A stretch of DNA of 64,000 bases from UBA5704 sp036380715 (GTDB lineage: Bacteria; Acidobacteriota; Thermoanaerobaculia; Multivoradales; UBA5704). Location of the stretch: positions 1 to 64,000 of the forward strand of contig DASVEF010000222.1 in assembly GCA_036380715.1 (NCBI GenBank). Reading direction: 5' to 3'. Numbering within the stretch: the first letter of the stretch is position 1; every line of letters begins with the position of its first letter. Shown here in pieces: positions 8,679 to 17,405 of the stretch. Position numbers and translations under genes: made by a program. The notes beneath the pieces were generated by a model. The model made no database searches. It saw only the letters and a program-made list of their open reading frames with translations, and had not been told where the DNA came from.

Positions 8679-9713
8679 ATGATCCGCAGGCTGGTCTTCT
8701 TCCTCGCGCTCCTCGCCGCGCTGCCGGCCCTCGCCCAGACCCCGCAGGACGGCTCCGCGAAGGGTTTCCCTTCCTGGCGCGGCGAGGACGTCCGCTACCG
8801 CAATGGGCCGGTCGCGCTGGCGGCGCTGCTGATGTTGCCGCGGTCCGACAGGCCCTTGGCCGGGGCGGTGATCGTGCAGGGATCGGGCACGAGCAACCGG
8901 ACGAACGGCTGGGCACGGGCCATCGCCGAGGTGCTGGTGGAGAGCGGTCTCGCGGTCCTGCTCACGGACAAGCGTGGAAGCGGCGCGTCGGAGGGGGATT
9001 GGCGGCGCGCGGATTTCGGCGATCTGGCGGAGGACGCGCTGGCCGGCGTGCGATATCTGCGCGGACGTCCCGAGGTGGACCGGGAGCGCGTGGGGCTGGT
9101 GGGCCTGAGCCAGGGCGGCTGGGTCGTGCCTCTCGCCGCCGCCCGGTCGGACGAGGTCGCCTTCGTGATCGACATCTCCGGAGCCTCGGTGAGCTTCGCC
9201 GAGCAGTCGTTCACGGAGATGGCGAACACCGCGCGCCAGGCCGGCCTGCCCGAGGAGCAGGTGCGCGAGGTGCTGGAGCTCAACCGCGCGGCGGCCGAGT
9301 ACCTCGCTACCGGAGATTGGGAGCGCTACCGCCGCGCCCGCGAACGGGGCCTGGGACGTCCCTGGAAGCAGATCGCCGACGGCTTCCCGGGCACGCCGGA
9401 CTCACCTGTCTGGACCTTCCTCCGCGGGGTGGCGGCCTACGATCCCCTCCCCTACTGGATCCAGCTCACCGAGCCCGTCCTGGTCCTCTACGGAGCCGAG
9501 GACGAGCACGACAACGTCCCTGTGGCCGAAAGCGTCCGCCGCCTCGAGCACGCGTTCCGCAGCGCGGCCAAGACGAACTACGAAATAGTGGTCATTCCAG
9601 GCGCGGGGCACGGGTTCCTCGATCCCGAGCGACGGGAGTTGATGCCGGCGTTCGTGGAGAGGCTCAGGGAGTGGGTGGAGCGCACGGTGAAGGCTCAGCC
9701 GTCCGCTGCCTGA
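8679..9713 (+). CDS. Secreted alpha/beta-hydrolase (serine esterase/peptidase type)
   Basis: The ATG at 8679 sits 7 bp after AAGGAGG and encodes 344 residues with a signal peptide (MIRRLVFFLALLAALPALA). The fold is shown by the oxyanion region IVQGSGTSNR (about 65-74), the nucleophile elbow GLSQGG with S144, an acid segment LYGAEDEHDN and a histidine in GAGHGF near the C terminus. It resembles the acyl-peptide-hydrolase-like secreted esterase group, with a helical lid between about residues 170 and 255. The substrate is unknown. It stands alone, about 115 bp after the molybdenum operon. Confidence 0.85.
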   Translation: MIRRLVFFLALLAALPALAQTPQDGSAKGFPSWRGEDVRYRNGPVALAALLMLPRSDRPLAGAVIVQGSGTSNRTNGWARAIAEVLVESGLAVLLTDKRGSGASEGDWRRADFGDLAEDALAGVRYLRGRPEVDRERVGLVGLSQGGWVVPLAAARSDEVAFVIDISGASVSFAEQSFTEMANTARQAGLPEEQVREVLELNRAAAEYLATGDWERYRRARERGLGRPWKQIADGFPGTPDSPVWTFLRGVAAYDPLPYWIQLTEPVLVLYGAEDEHDNVPVAESVRRLEHAFRSAAKTNYEIVVIPGAGHGFLDPERRELMPAFVERLREWVERTVKAQPSAA

Positions 9714-9854
9714 GCACGGTCCTCCATCCTCCGTCTCGACGGTCCGGCCTGGTTCCTCGGCCAGCCCGGCGCCGGCCGGCTTTGTTGTAACATCCCCCCG
9801 GTTCCATCGCTGAACATGCAGGCAACCGTTCTACCTTTGACGGGAGGATGAATC

Positions 9855-10103
9855 ATGAAGAGCTGGTTCCGCGCCGTAGGTCTCACCGTGGTTCTTGCCT
9901 TGGCCGCCTTCGAAGCCGCGAACGCAGACTGGCGTTCAGAGTACGGCACGTGCTACGTCCAATGCGGCGACAAGCAATACGCCTATGACTTCACGACTCA
10001 CGAAGAGTGTTGCGGCACCCCGCATTACTGCCCGGATGGCTCGTATGCATCTTGGGCTTATTGGAGCCCCTATGAAGGCTGGCCGCTGTTCTGTCCGGGT
10101 TGA
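9855..10103 (+). CDS. Small secreted cysteine-rich protein
   Basis: This 82-residue protein starts at an ATG 7 bp after GGGAGG. A signal peptide (about 1-24, ending AANA) is followed by a mature part of about 58 residues. The mature part has six cysteines (in CYVQC, ECCG, YCPD and FCPG) and many aromatic residues. Three disulfides would make a compact extracellular protein. The frame ends in consecutive TGA and TAG stops, so it is complete. I recognise no family, and the neighbours give no clue to its job. Confidence 0.65.
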   Translation: MKSWFRAVGLTVVLALAAFEAANADWRSEYGTCYVQCGDKQYAYDFTTHEECCGTPHYCPDGSYASWAYWSPYEGWPLFCPG

Positions 10104-10233
10104 TAGCCGGAGACTTGGTGCCGGCTAGATCCTAGAGATATCGGGCGCCGATCGACTGGGAGGCGCGGCGCCGCGCCTCCCTCGGTACACTCCCCCATCC
10201 CCGTCCCAGGGCGCTGTGTGCGAGACTGAGGCC

Positions 10234-12042
10234 ATGAAAGCGTTCCTGGCGGTCCTCCTCCTGCTGGCCTTTGGCCCCCCTCCGGCTTCCGCGGCTCCCG
10301 CTTCTGCCGATCCCGCCGCCGAGTACCTCGATCGGTATTTCGACTTCCATCCGACCCGCGCCACGGCCGCCGGCCGGCACGACCTGGACGAGAAGCTGGA
10401 AGACCTGTCCATCGAGCGGCGGGTAGCGTGGAGGCGCTTCAACCGGCAGGCGGCCGAGGGGTTTCGCAACCGTCTGAACGATCCGGCCACGCCGTTCGAG
10501 GACCGGCTCGACGCCGAGCTCCTGCTGCGGCAGGCGGAGATCGAGGTTCTCGACTTCGAGACGCTCCGCCGGCCGGAGCGCGATCCGCTGTTCTGGACCG
10601 CTCTCGCGGGAGAGGCCACGATCTTCCTCCTGGTCCGGGAGGATCTCCCGCTGGCGGACCGCCTGCAGCGGGCCGCCGCGCGGGCGGACTTGGTTCCACG
10701 TTTGGCCGGACAGGCCCGCGAGGCCCTGGGAGGGACCGCGCCGTCCGGGATCAGCCCCGAGATCTGCCAGCTCGCCGTCCATCAGGCCCGCGCCTCGGCG
10801 GAGCTCTACCGCGCCAGCTTCCCCAAGGCGGCGGAGGGGCAGCCGGACGCGCTGAAGAAACGGTTGCGGGAGTCGGGAAGCCGGGCCGCCGCGGCTCTCG
10901 ACGAGCTCGCTCTCTTCCTGGAAGGGCTCGCGAAAAAGGCTTCCGGCACCCCGCGGTTGGGTGCCCTGTACGGCGAGCGGTTCCGGACGGTGGCCGGAAT
11001 CCAGGAGCCCGTGAGCGAAGTGCTGGCCCGCGCGGAGGCGGATCTGGCCGCCAAGCGGGCCGAGGCCGCCGCCTATGGCCGGAGCGTCTGGAAGGAGATC
11101 TTCCCGGATCTTCCGGACGAGGAGGAGCCCCCGGCGGACGACCGCGCGCTCCTGCGGCGCCTTTTCGAGCGGGTCGCCGCGGACCGGGCGCGGACGACCG
11201 AGGAATTCGTGGCCGACTACCGGACGCTCACCGATCAGGCGATCGAATTCGTCCGCGCCCGGAAGATCATGACGCTTCCCGAGCCGACGACCCTCCGCCT
11301 CGACCGGTCGCCGGCCTTCTTCCTCGGCCAGGCCGTGGGCGGCGTCTATCCCGCCGGCCCCTATGCGCCCGAGGCCGAGACCCTCTACTACCTGCCGACC
11401 CCGCCGGACACGGCCACCCCCGAGCAGCGCGACGCTTTCTTCCGCGACTTCAATCATCATTTCAACGTGATGATCGCGCCGCACGAGATCATCCCGGGAC
11501 ACTACACCCAGCTCAAGCTCGCGGCGCGGCACCCGCGCAAGGTACGGGCGCTCTTTTTCGACGGCGTGTATGTCGAAGGATGGGGGACCTTCTGCGAACG
11601 GCTGATGCTCGACCTCGGCTGGGGCGGCCCCCTCGACCGGCTGGCTCATCTCAAGAAGCAGATGGAGAACATCGCCCGCACCGTGGTCGACATCCGCGTC
11701 CACACCCGCGACATGCCCCGGGAGGAGGTGCTGCGCTATGTCCGCGAGGAGGCGCTCCAGGACGAGCAGTTCGCGGGCAACATGTGGGTGCGGGCCATCA
11801 CCAGCTCGCCGCAGCTCACTTTCTACCACCTGGGCTACCGCCAGGTCATGGGACTCTACGAGGACGTGCGGACCGCGCGCGGCGCGGGCTTCGATCTCCG
11901 GACCTTCATGGACGGCATGATGGAGATGGGACCGGTCCCCGTGGCGCGCTACCGCGAGAAGATGCTACCCAGGACTTCGACGCCTACCGCCCCGCGAGGA
12001 ACTCTTCGAGCACCTTCTGAAAAGCCTCCGGCTCCTCGATGA
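10234..12042 (+). CDS. DUF885-family secreted metallopeptidase-like protein
   Basis: This 602-residue protein has an N-terminal signal peptide (MKAFLAVLLLLAFGPPPASA). It is mainly helical and carries the DUF885 zinc signature HEIIPGH at residues 417-423 and the downstream glutamate segment VEGWGTFCE about 30 residues later. Such proteins resemble HExxH oligopeptidases. The family is abundant in Acidobacteriota and is generally predicted to cleave small peptides outside the cytoplasm. The first ATG with a downstream leader is at 10234. The last 59 bp overlap the convergent hydrolase gene, and the final residues (TSTPTAPRGTLRAPSEKPPAPR region) look like read-through sequence. Confidence 0.85.
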   Translation: MKAFLAVLLLLAFGPPPASAAPASADPAAEYLDRYFDFHPTRATAAGRHDLDEKLEDLSIERRVAWRRFNRQAAEGFRNRLNDPATPFEDRLDAELLLRQAEIEVLDFETLRRPERDPLFWTALAGEATIFLLVREDLPLADRLQRAAARADLVPRLAGQAREALGGTAPSGISPEICQLAVHQARASAELYRASFPKAAEGQPDALKKRLRESGSRAAAALDELALFLEGLAKKASGTPRLGALYGERFRTVAGIQEPVSEVLARAEADLAAKRAEAAAYGRSVWKEIFPDLPDEEEPPADDRALLRRLFERVAADRARTTEEFVADYRTLTDQAIEFVRARKIMTLPEPTTLRLDRSPAFFLGQAVGGVYPAGPYAPEAETLYYLPTPPDTATPEQRDAFFRDFNHHFNVMIAPHEIIPGHYTQLKLAARHPRKVRALFFDGVYVEGWGTFCERLMLDLGWGGPLDRLAHLKKQMENIARTVVDIRVHTRDMPREEVLRYVREEALQDEQFAGNMWVRAITSSPQLTFYHLGYRQVMGLYEDVRTARGAGFDLRTFMDGMMEMGPVPVARYREKMLPRTSTPTAPRGTLRAPSEKPPAPR

Positions 12043-12925
12043 ACGCCATGTGCCCGCTGCGCTCGAAGACCACGAACCGGGAGCCGGGGATCGCCTTGTG
12101 GATGCGATAGGAGACCGCGGGCGCCACGTTGATGTCATAGCGGCCGGTCGCCACCAGGGCCGGCATGCGGAGCTTCGGCAGCTCGGGGTTGAGGTCGTAA
12201 CGGGCGAGGTCCGCGAGGATCGCCTGCTGGACCGGCCGGCGATAGGTGAACGTGGGCGTGGCGGCGAGAAAGGCGTCCCGCTTCTCGGGGGAGAGGAAGA
12301 GCATCGACCTGTGCGCGCGCAGGTCGGCCTCCACCGCCGCCTCGTCCCCGAGGTTGATGGCATAGGCCAGAGCCTTCCGCTGCTCCACGATTTCCGGGAA
12401 CACGTCCTCGAAGAGGAAGCGGGTGTCCTGCATGCGCGGCGCCGCCGAAGCGAGGAGGACGAGGTGGGCGATGCGCTCCGGATGGCGCGCCGCGTAGGCC
12501 ATGGACAGATAGCCGCCCCAGGAGTGCCCGAGGAGATCGATCTTCTCGTAGCCGAGATGGGCGCGCAGCGCTTCGAGGTCGGCGATCTGATCGGCGAGGG
12601 TGCAGGACTGGCCCGGCTTCAGGGCGTCTGAGCGGCCGTTGCCCCGCTGGTCCCAGAAGACGACCGGCCGGGTCTTGGCGAGCCGGTCCCACACGCCGGA
12701 GACATGGAAGTAGGCGTGATTGAGCCCCGGTCCGCCGTTGGCGACGAAGAGGGGCGTGCCCGGGCCTCCGCCGAGAACTTCGTAGTAGATCGTGGCGCCG
12801 GGCGCCGCGAAGGTCTTCCCGGCCTCTTCGTGAGCAGCCCGCAACGGCAGGGCCAGCGCGATCCCCAGCAGGGCGATCCCGGCGGCCCGGAACACGGAAA
12901 ACCTCGGTCGTGCGCGTCTCGCCAT
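11984..12925 (-). CDS. Secreted S33-type alpha/beta-hydrolase (proline iminopeptidase-like)
   Basis: The ATG at 12925 is preceded by TTGGAGGACGC and gives 313 residues with a leader (residues 1-30). Diagnostic segments are the oxyanion motif NGGPGLNH, FWDQRGNGRSD, the nucleophile GHSWGGY, the acid in ATGRYDINV and the histidine in ERSGHMAF. This pattern is that of prolyl aminopeptidase and related S33 enzymes, which release N-terminal proline or hydrolyse small esters or lactones. Signal-peptide export fits the peptide-degrading character of this part of the window. It is convergent with, and overlaps, the DUF885 gene. Confidence 0.87.
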   Translation of the reverse strand: MARRARPRFSVFRAAGIALLGIALALPLRAAHEEAGKTFAAPGATIYYEVLGGGPGTPLFVANGGPGLNHAYFHVSGVWDRLAKTRPVVFWDQRGNGRSDALKPGQSCTLADQIADLEALRAHLGYEKIDLLGHSWGGYLSMAYAARHPERIAHLVLLASAAPRMQDTRFLFEDVFPEIVEQRKALAYAINLGDEAAVEADLRAHRSMLFLSPEKRDAFLAATPTFTYRRPVQQAILADLARYDLNPELPKLRMPALVATGRYDINVAPAVSYRIHKAIPGSRFVVFERSGHMAFIEEPEAFQKVLEEFLAGR

Positions 12926-13026
12926 GAGCGTCCTCCAAAACTGTTTCCTGGCTTGCGTCCGTCGGTCCATGATAGACGAGATCGCGGACGCGGGGAGGCT
13001 GCACAGCATGCAGCCTCCCCCATCCC

Positions 13027-15774
13027 CTACGGCTGCTGCACGATCCTCACGTCATCCACCGCCGCTTCGACCAGGCTGGCGGTGCTGGCGTCCGCGGCTT
13101 CGATCCGGATGCGGACCGTCTGACCCGCGAAGGACGTGATGTTGGCGGACCCGCTCGCCCAGACCGCGTCAACGTCGGCGGCCGCTCCCAGCCTCTCGAA
13201 TGCGGTCGAGGTCGTCGCTCCCACCACCCGGACGCGGAAGAAGTCCGCGCTCGACGAGTTGCTGCCGTGCGCCAAGTAGTACGAGAAAGACAGCGTCAGC
13301 GTGCCGGTGGACGGTAGGGTGATGGCCGGCGACTGGATCGTGGTCACGCCGCCGTCGAGGTCGTGGTCTCCCGCCGCGGCGCCCGCCAGCCGGCCCGTCA
13401 CTAGGTCGTTGACGCCGCTGACCGTGGTGCCGAGCTGCTTTGCGCCGCTGGAATTGGTGGCCTCGGGATCTCCCCGCTCCCAGCGGCCCGTCGTCGCCGT
13501 GTCGGTCCCGTTGGGGTTCACCGTCCAGCCCTGGCTGGTCTCGAAGTCGTCGAAGAAGACCGTGACCGGCGGAGGCGGCGGAGTCCCTCCTTCCACCGCG
13601 TTGCCGGTGACCACCAGCGCGAAAGGCTGCGGACCGCTGGGCACGTTGACAGAGCGGACGGTTACCGTGTACACCCCGGCCGTCGGGCTGGCGAGCAGCA
13701 CCTGCTCCAAGGTGTTGCGGCGGTCGGCGGTCCCGCCCGTGGCCGAGGCTCCGCCCGAGAAGACATTGCCGCGCCAGATCGTCCCGCTCGGCCCGGTGAC
13801 GATCAGGTCGAGGTCGTTGACGAGGTTGACGCTCGCCGCCGGAGTCGACGGGAAGTCGGTCCACGCCAGTGTGACTTTGAACGATTCACCCGCGGTGACC
13901 GAAAAGCTGTAGGTGCGGTCCTCGTTCGTGGAGCCGGTGGAGAAAGCCGTGGCGTTGTCCTTGACCCAGAGCTTGCGCGTCTGGCCGGTGAAAAAGAGCG
14001 CGTTCTCCAGCAGCACCCTCCCCCACCCCTGGCAGTTCGCCGGGATGGCGGTCGTGCCGGTCATGCTCACGGACGAATTGACGAGCGCCGCGCGCAGCAG
14101 GGCCGCGGACGGTGTGAATCCGTTGACTGAGTTTTCGCTCCCCGTGGGATACCAGCCCTCGGTGAAATATTGACGGATGAGCGCCGTCAGGCCGGCCGCG
14201 CCCGGCGTCGCCATGCTGGTGCCGCTGGACGTCTTCGTGCCGCAGTTGTTGGTGGTGACGCTGCCGTCGTTGTTGGCCGAGACGATGCCCGATCCCGGCA
14301 CCGTCACCTCCGGCTTGATCCGCCCGTCGGCGGTCGGTCCGCAACTGCTGAACGAGGCCATGGAATTGGCGCTGGTCGAGCGCAGGGTGGCGCCGACCGA
14401 GACGCCGCTCTTGGCGGTGGACGGGCTCCCCACGCTCGCGGTCCCCGGCCCCGAGTTGCCCGCCGCGAAGAAGATCAGGAAATCCTTGTGATTCCACATG
14501 AACTCGTCGACGTCCTGGCTGCCGGCCGAGTAGTTGTTCTGCACCGCGGCGTTCTCGTTGTCGCCCCAGGAATTGGTATGGATGCGCGCTCCCTGGTTGT
14601 ACGCCTGCTGGAAGATCGGGTTGAGGTCCACGACCGGGCAGCCGATGCCGGGCAGGTCGCCGCAGTTGTCGACCTGGTAGCCGGCGTCCTGGATCACCAG
14701 CTTGGCGCCGGGCGCCATGCCGTCGGCCGTGTCGTGGAGGAGGAGGTTGGCGAAGTTGTCCCCCGCCACGGTGCCCGCGACGTGCGAGCCGTGGTCCTGG
14801 GTGTCCCACTCCGTGTTGCCGATGCCGCCGTTGCATTCGTTCGACCAGAGAAAGTCGACCGCGACCACCTTGCGCTGGCTGGTGTTGACGACCGTGCCGC
14901 CGCTGCAGTTGGTCGGCGGCAATCCGCGGGCCGTGTCACGGAACCAGCACATGTCGGGATCGATGCCGGTGTCGAGCACGGCCACGGTCTGCCCTTCGCC
15001 GAAGATCCCCTGGCTGAAGATCGGCGTGGTCTGGCCGCCGCTCAAACCCGACTGGCCGACCCAGACCGTGGTGTCGTTGGCCAGCGTCTTGCGCCCCTCG
15101 ACCTCGATCCAGAAGACGTCGCGCAGCCGCGCGATCGCTTCGCGGTGCTCAGCGATCTCGGACGGAGTGAGCAGCAGCCGGACGCGGGAAAAGAAAGGAT
15201 TGTGCCGCGCTCCGGCGATCGCCTGGATACCCAGCCCGCGGATCTCCGCGACCACCCGGGAGAGGTCGGCGTCGGGATAGATCTGGACCATCACCGGCCG
15301 GAAATCCCCGACCGCGGCCTCTTTCGAGGGATCGCCCGCCTGCCCGGCCTCGATGGCCGCCGTGGCGCGGGAGATCTTGTAGTAGGGATGATAGGGACCG
15401 GACCAGCTCGCGCCGATCGCGGACAGGCGCGTCCCGTTCTCCGCCCGCGCCGGCATGCGGACCAGGTAGGCGTAGTGCGGGAGATAGGCGTAGATCCGCA
15501 GGCTCGCCTCCTCCAGGGCCTTGGCCTGCCGGGCGGTGATCGGGCCCGGGAACTTGACGAGCAGAATCTCATCCTGGGACGGGTCCTGGAACTGGCCCTG
15601 GGCGCCGGCCTCCAGTCCGGCGAGCAGGGACTCGGGGATCGCCGGCATCGGCCGGCTCGTGTCGATGACCACCGAATTCAGCGAGATGGTCGTGCGCTCC
15701 CCCGCCGCCAGCAAGGGGCCGGGAAGCGCGGACAGCAGCAATACCAGACACCACACCGATCGCTCTCTCGACAT
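13027..15774 (-). CDS. Secreted S8 subtilisin-family serine protease with C-terminal beta-sandwich domains
   Basis: The protein has 915 residues from the ATG at 15774, with a signal peptide (MSRERSVWCLVLLLSALPGP). An N-terminal prodomain-like stretch reaches about residue 240. The subtilase domain follows with catalytic D268 (VLDTGIDPD), H328 (DHGSHVAGT) and S520 (GTSMATPG). After about residue 620 there is a pre-peptidase/P-type beta domain (FSVTAGESFKVTLAWTDFP). The last 180 residues form a jelly-roll 'choice-of-anchor' type domain that begins FFDDFETSQGW and ends DDVRIVQQP. The whole arrangement is that of a large extracellular protease. It is divergent from the beta-helix protein gene, 158 bp away. 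Confidence 0.9.
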   Translation of the reverse strand: MSRERSVWCLVLLLSALPGPLLAAGERTTISLNSVVIDTSRPMPAIPESLLAGLEAGAQGQFQDPSQDEILLVKFPGPITARQAKALEEASLRIYAYLPHYAYLVRMPARAENGTRLSAIGASWSGPYHPYYKISRATAAIEAGQAGDPSKEAAVGDFRPVMVQIYPDADLSRVVAEIRGLGIQAIAGARHNPFFSRVRLLLTPSEIAEHREAIARLRDVFWIEVEGRKTLANDTTVWVGQSGLSGGQTTPIFSQGIFGEGQTVAVLDTGIDPDMCWFRDTARGLPPTNCSGGTVVNTSQRKVVAVDFLWSNECNGGIGNTEWDTQDHGSHVAGTVAGDNFANLLLHDTADGMAPGAKLVIQDAGYQVDNCGDLPGIGCPVVDLNPIFQQAYNQGARIHTNSWGDNENAAVQNNYSAGSQDVDEFMWNHKDFLIFFAAGNSGPGTASVGSPSTAKSGVSVGATLRSTSANSMASFSSCGPTADGRIKPEVTVPGSGIVSANNDGSVTTNNCGTKTSSGTSMATPGAAGLTALIRQYFTEGWYPTGSENSVNGFTPSAALLRAALVNSSVSMTGTTAIPANCQGWGRVLLENALFFTGQTRKLWVKDNATAFSTGSTNEDRTYSFSVTAGESFKVTLAWTDFPSTPAASVNLVNDLDLIVTGPSGTIWRGNVFSGGASATGGTADRRNTLEQVLLASPTAGVYTVTVRSVNVPSGPQPFALVVTGNAVEGGTPPPPPVTVFFDDFETSQGWTVNPNGTDTATTGRWERGDPEATNSSGAKQLGTTVSGVNDLVTGRLAGAAAGDHDLDGGVTTIQSPAITLPSTGTLTLSFSYYLAHGSNSSSADFFRVRVVGATTSTAFERLGAAADVDAVWASGSANITSFAGQTVRIRIEAADASTASLVEAAVDDVRIVQQP

Positions 15775-15932
15775 CACTGCCTCCATGGGAAGAAAAAAGG
15801 TCTTCCTGAAAGCAGGGTGCCTAGCCGACCGGGAGACGAGCCGCGTGTAACAACTCGAGCCCAGCGGAGCCTGTAAGGCCGAGGAGACCGCAGGACGATG
15901 AAGGGATCCTCGCAATCAAGGAGAAAAATCCG

Positions 15933-17204
15933 ATGAGCACGAGAAAGACAACCTGGAGCGCCGCGTTCACGCTGGCGCTCGCCACGATAGCCTGCCTGAC
16001 CCCGGCGGCCGGGGCGCAGCCGTTCACCGACAACATCGAAATCGCGAGCCACTATGCGACGCTGCAAGATGCGATCGACGCCGCGGGCGAGGGGGGAATG
16101 TTGATCGTCGACCGCGACTATCAGAACCTCGCTCCCCTGGTGCTCCCCCGGCGCTTCCGCATGACGGGCAAGGGACCGCAGGGGAACGCCGTGCTCGCCT
16201 TCCAGGGGCTCGCGGCCGGCAGCGCCATTACCATCGCGCCGAACGGTGATGCCTATGTGGTGATCGAAGACCTCGACATCGAAGGCCCGTTCAGTCCCGA
16301 CAACGGCTTCGTGACCACGGCGCGTGGCATCGACCTGACCGGCGCGCACGTTGTCTTCCTGCGCCATCTGGTCGTGCGCGGTTTTAACGTCGGCGTCTAC
16401 GGCGAGAGATCGTTCTCGGTGTCTGCCGACAACTGCAACGTTTCGGTGAGCCGCACTGACAACTATCAGATCTTCGCGGACGCGAACAGTTGGCGGATCA
16501 CCGGCGGCGTCTCGTCCCAGGCCCAGCGCTACGGCATCCATTTGAGAAGTGTGAACGACACCCTCATCCAAGGCGTCCGCATGGAGAGCAACACCGCCGC
16601 CGCGATCCTCACCAACGCACACGGCACGCACATCGCGCACAACCGCTTCGAGTGCTGGGTGCATCCGAACCTGCCCTTCTGCCAGCCCACGACCCGCGCG
16701 GTCGAGATCGGCTCGGCGGCCACCGAGACGACCCTGGTGGACAACCTCTACTCAGGCATCGGGGTCGTGGACCTGAGCGTCGCGCGCACCACCTACCGCT
16801 TCGACAACGGCCATGCCGTCGAGATCAGCCCGCCGGCCGGCACCGATGCGCTCACCGTGCGGCTCGCCGGCTCCGCTTCGCCGGAATTCGAAGTCGACGA
16901 CGAGGCGTGGGTCCGGGTCGGGCCGGAACAGGGCGTCCCGGCGCGGCTCACGGTCAACGCCGAAGCCGGCGAGGATTCGCTGCGGGTGCGCACGGCAGGC
17001 GTCACGCGGCTCATGGTGCACAGCAACGGCAACGTCGGCGTCGGCACGTCGGTACCCACGGCAAGACTGCAGGTGGGAGGCGGCGACGCGTACGTCAGCT
17101 CCATCGGCACCGGCGTGATCCTCAGATCGCCCAATGGGAGCTGTTTCCGCGTGACCGTCAGCAACGCAGGCGCGCTGGGCACCGTGGCCATCGCGTGCCC
17201 TTGA
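15933..17204 (+). CDS. Secreted right-handed beta-helix-like protein with a short fibre-type C-terminal motif
   Basis: This 423-residue protein starts 9 bp after AAGGAG and carries a signal peptide ending near AAGAQP. Residues about 30-300 show the short repeated strands and turns of a parallel beta-helix (ASHYATLQDAIDAAGEGG, GIHLRSVNDTLIQGVRME, AAILTNAHGTHIAHNRFE). The C terminus has a motif often seen before intramolecular-chaperone or trimeric fibre tails (SNGNVGVGTSVPTARLQVGG). Beta-helix proteins bind or cleave polysaccharides or act as surface adhesins, and no catalytic residues could be assigned here. It could be a surface-exposed structural protein. Confidence 0.7.
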   Translation: MSTRKTTWSAAFTLALATIACLTPAAGAQPFTDNIEIASHYATLQDAIDAAGEGGMLIVDRDYQNLAPLVLPRRFRMTGKGPQGNAVLAFQGLAAGSAITIAPNGDAYVVIEDLDIEGPFSPDNGFVTTARGIDLTGAHVVFLRHLVVRGFNVGVYGERSFSVSADNCNVSVSRTDNYQIFADANSWRITGGVSSQAQRYGIHLRSVNDTLIQGVRMESNTAAAILTNAHGTHIAHNRFECWVHPNLPFCQPTTRAVEIGSAATETTLVDNLYSGIGVVDLSVARTTYRFDNGHAVEISPPAGTDALTVRLAGSASPEFEVDDEAWVRVGPEQGVPARLTVNAEAGEDSLRVRTAGVTRLMVHSNGNVGVGTSVPTARLQVGGGDAYVSSIGTGVILRSPNGSCFRVTVSNAGALGTVAIACP

Positions 17205-17227
17205 GTTGACCCCTTCTTTTCTCTCCG

Positions 17228-17276
17228 TGTTTCCCCCTCTCCCGGTGACGGGAGAGGGGGCCGGGGGGTGAGGTCT
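17228..17276. repeat. REP-like palindrome, G/C-rich 'CCCTCTCCCGG' family
   Basis: The sequence CCCTCTCCCGGTGACGGGAG is a near-perfect hairpin followed by the family's GGGGCCGGGGGGTGAGG arm. It lies just after the stop of the beta-helix gene and may also serve as a terminator. The same family occurs at about ten other places in this window. Confidence 0.75.
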
Positions 17277-17405
17277 CCTTCCCAACGAGCGATGTCCCTC
17301 TCCCGGCTCTTTCTGCGCATCTCGGTCTAGACAGCCTTCCTGTCGAGGCGGAATGGACCGCCGATGCAACTCCCGACCGGGCGACGCCCAGAAGAAGGAG
17401 CTGAG

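Noticed and set aside
10100..10110. TGA read-through at the end of the small Cys-rich protein
   Set aside because: The TGA is followed at once by TAG in the same frame, so the protein ends there.
16992..17204. Phage tail-fibre origin of the beta-helix protein
   Set aside because: The GNVGVGT-type C-terminal motif also occurs in bacterial surface proteins. The protein has a signal peptide and no phage genes are nearby.
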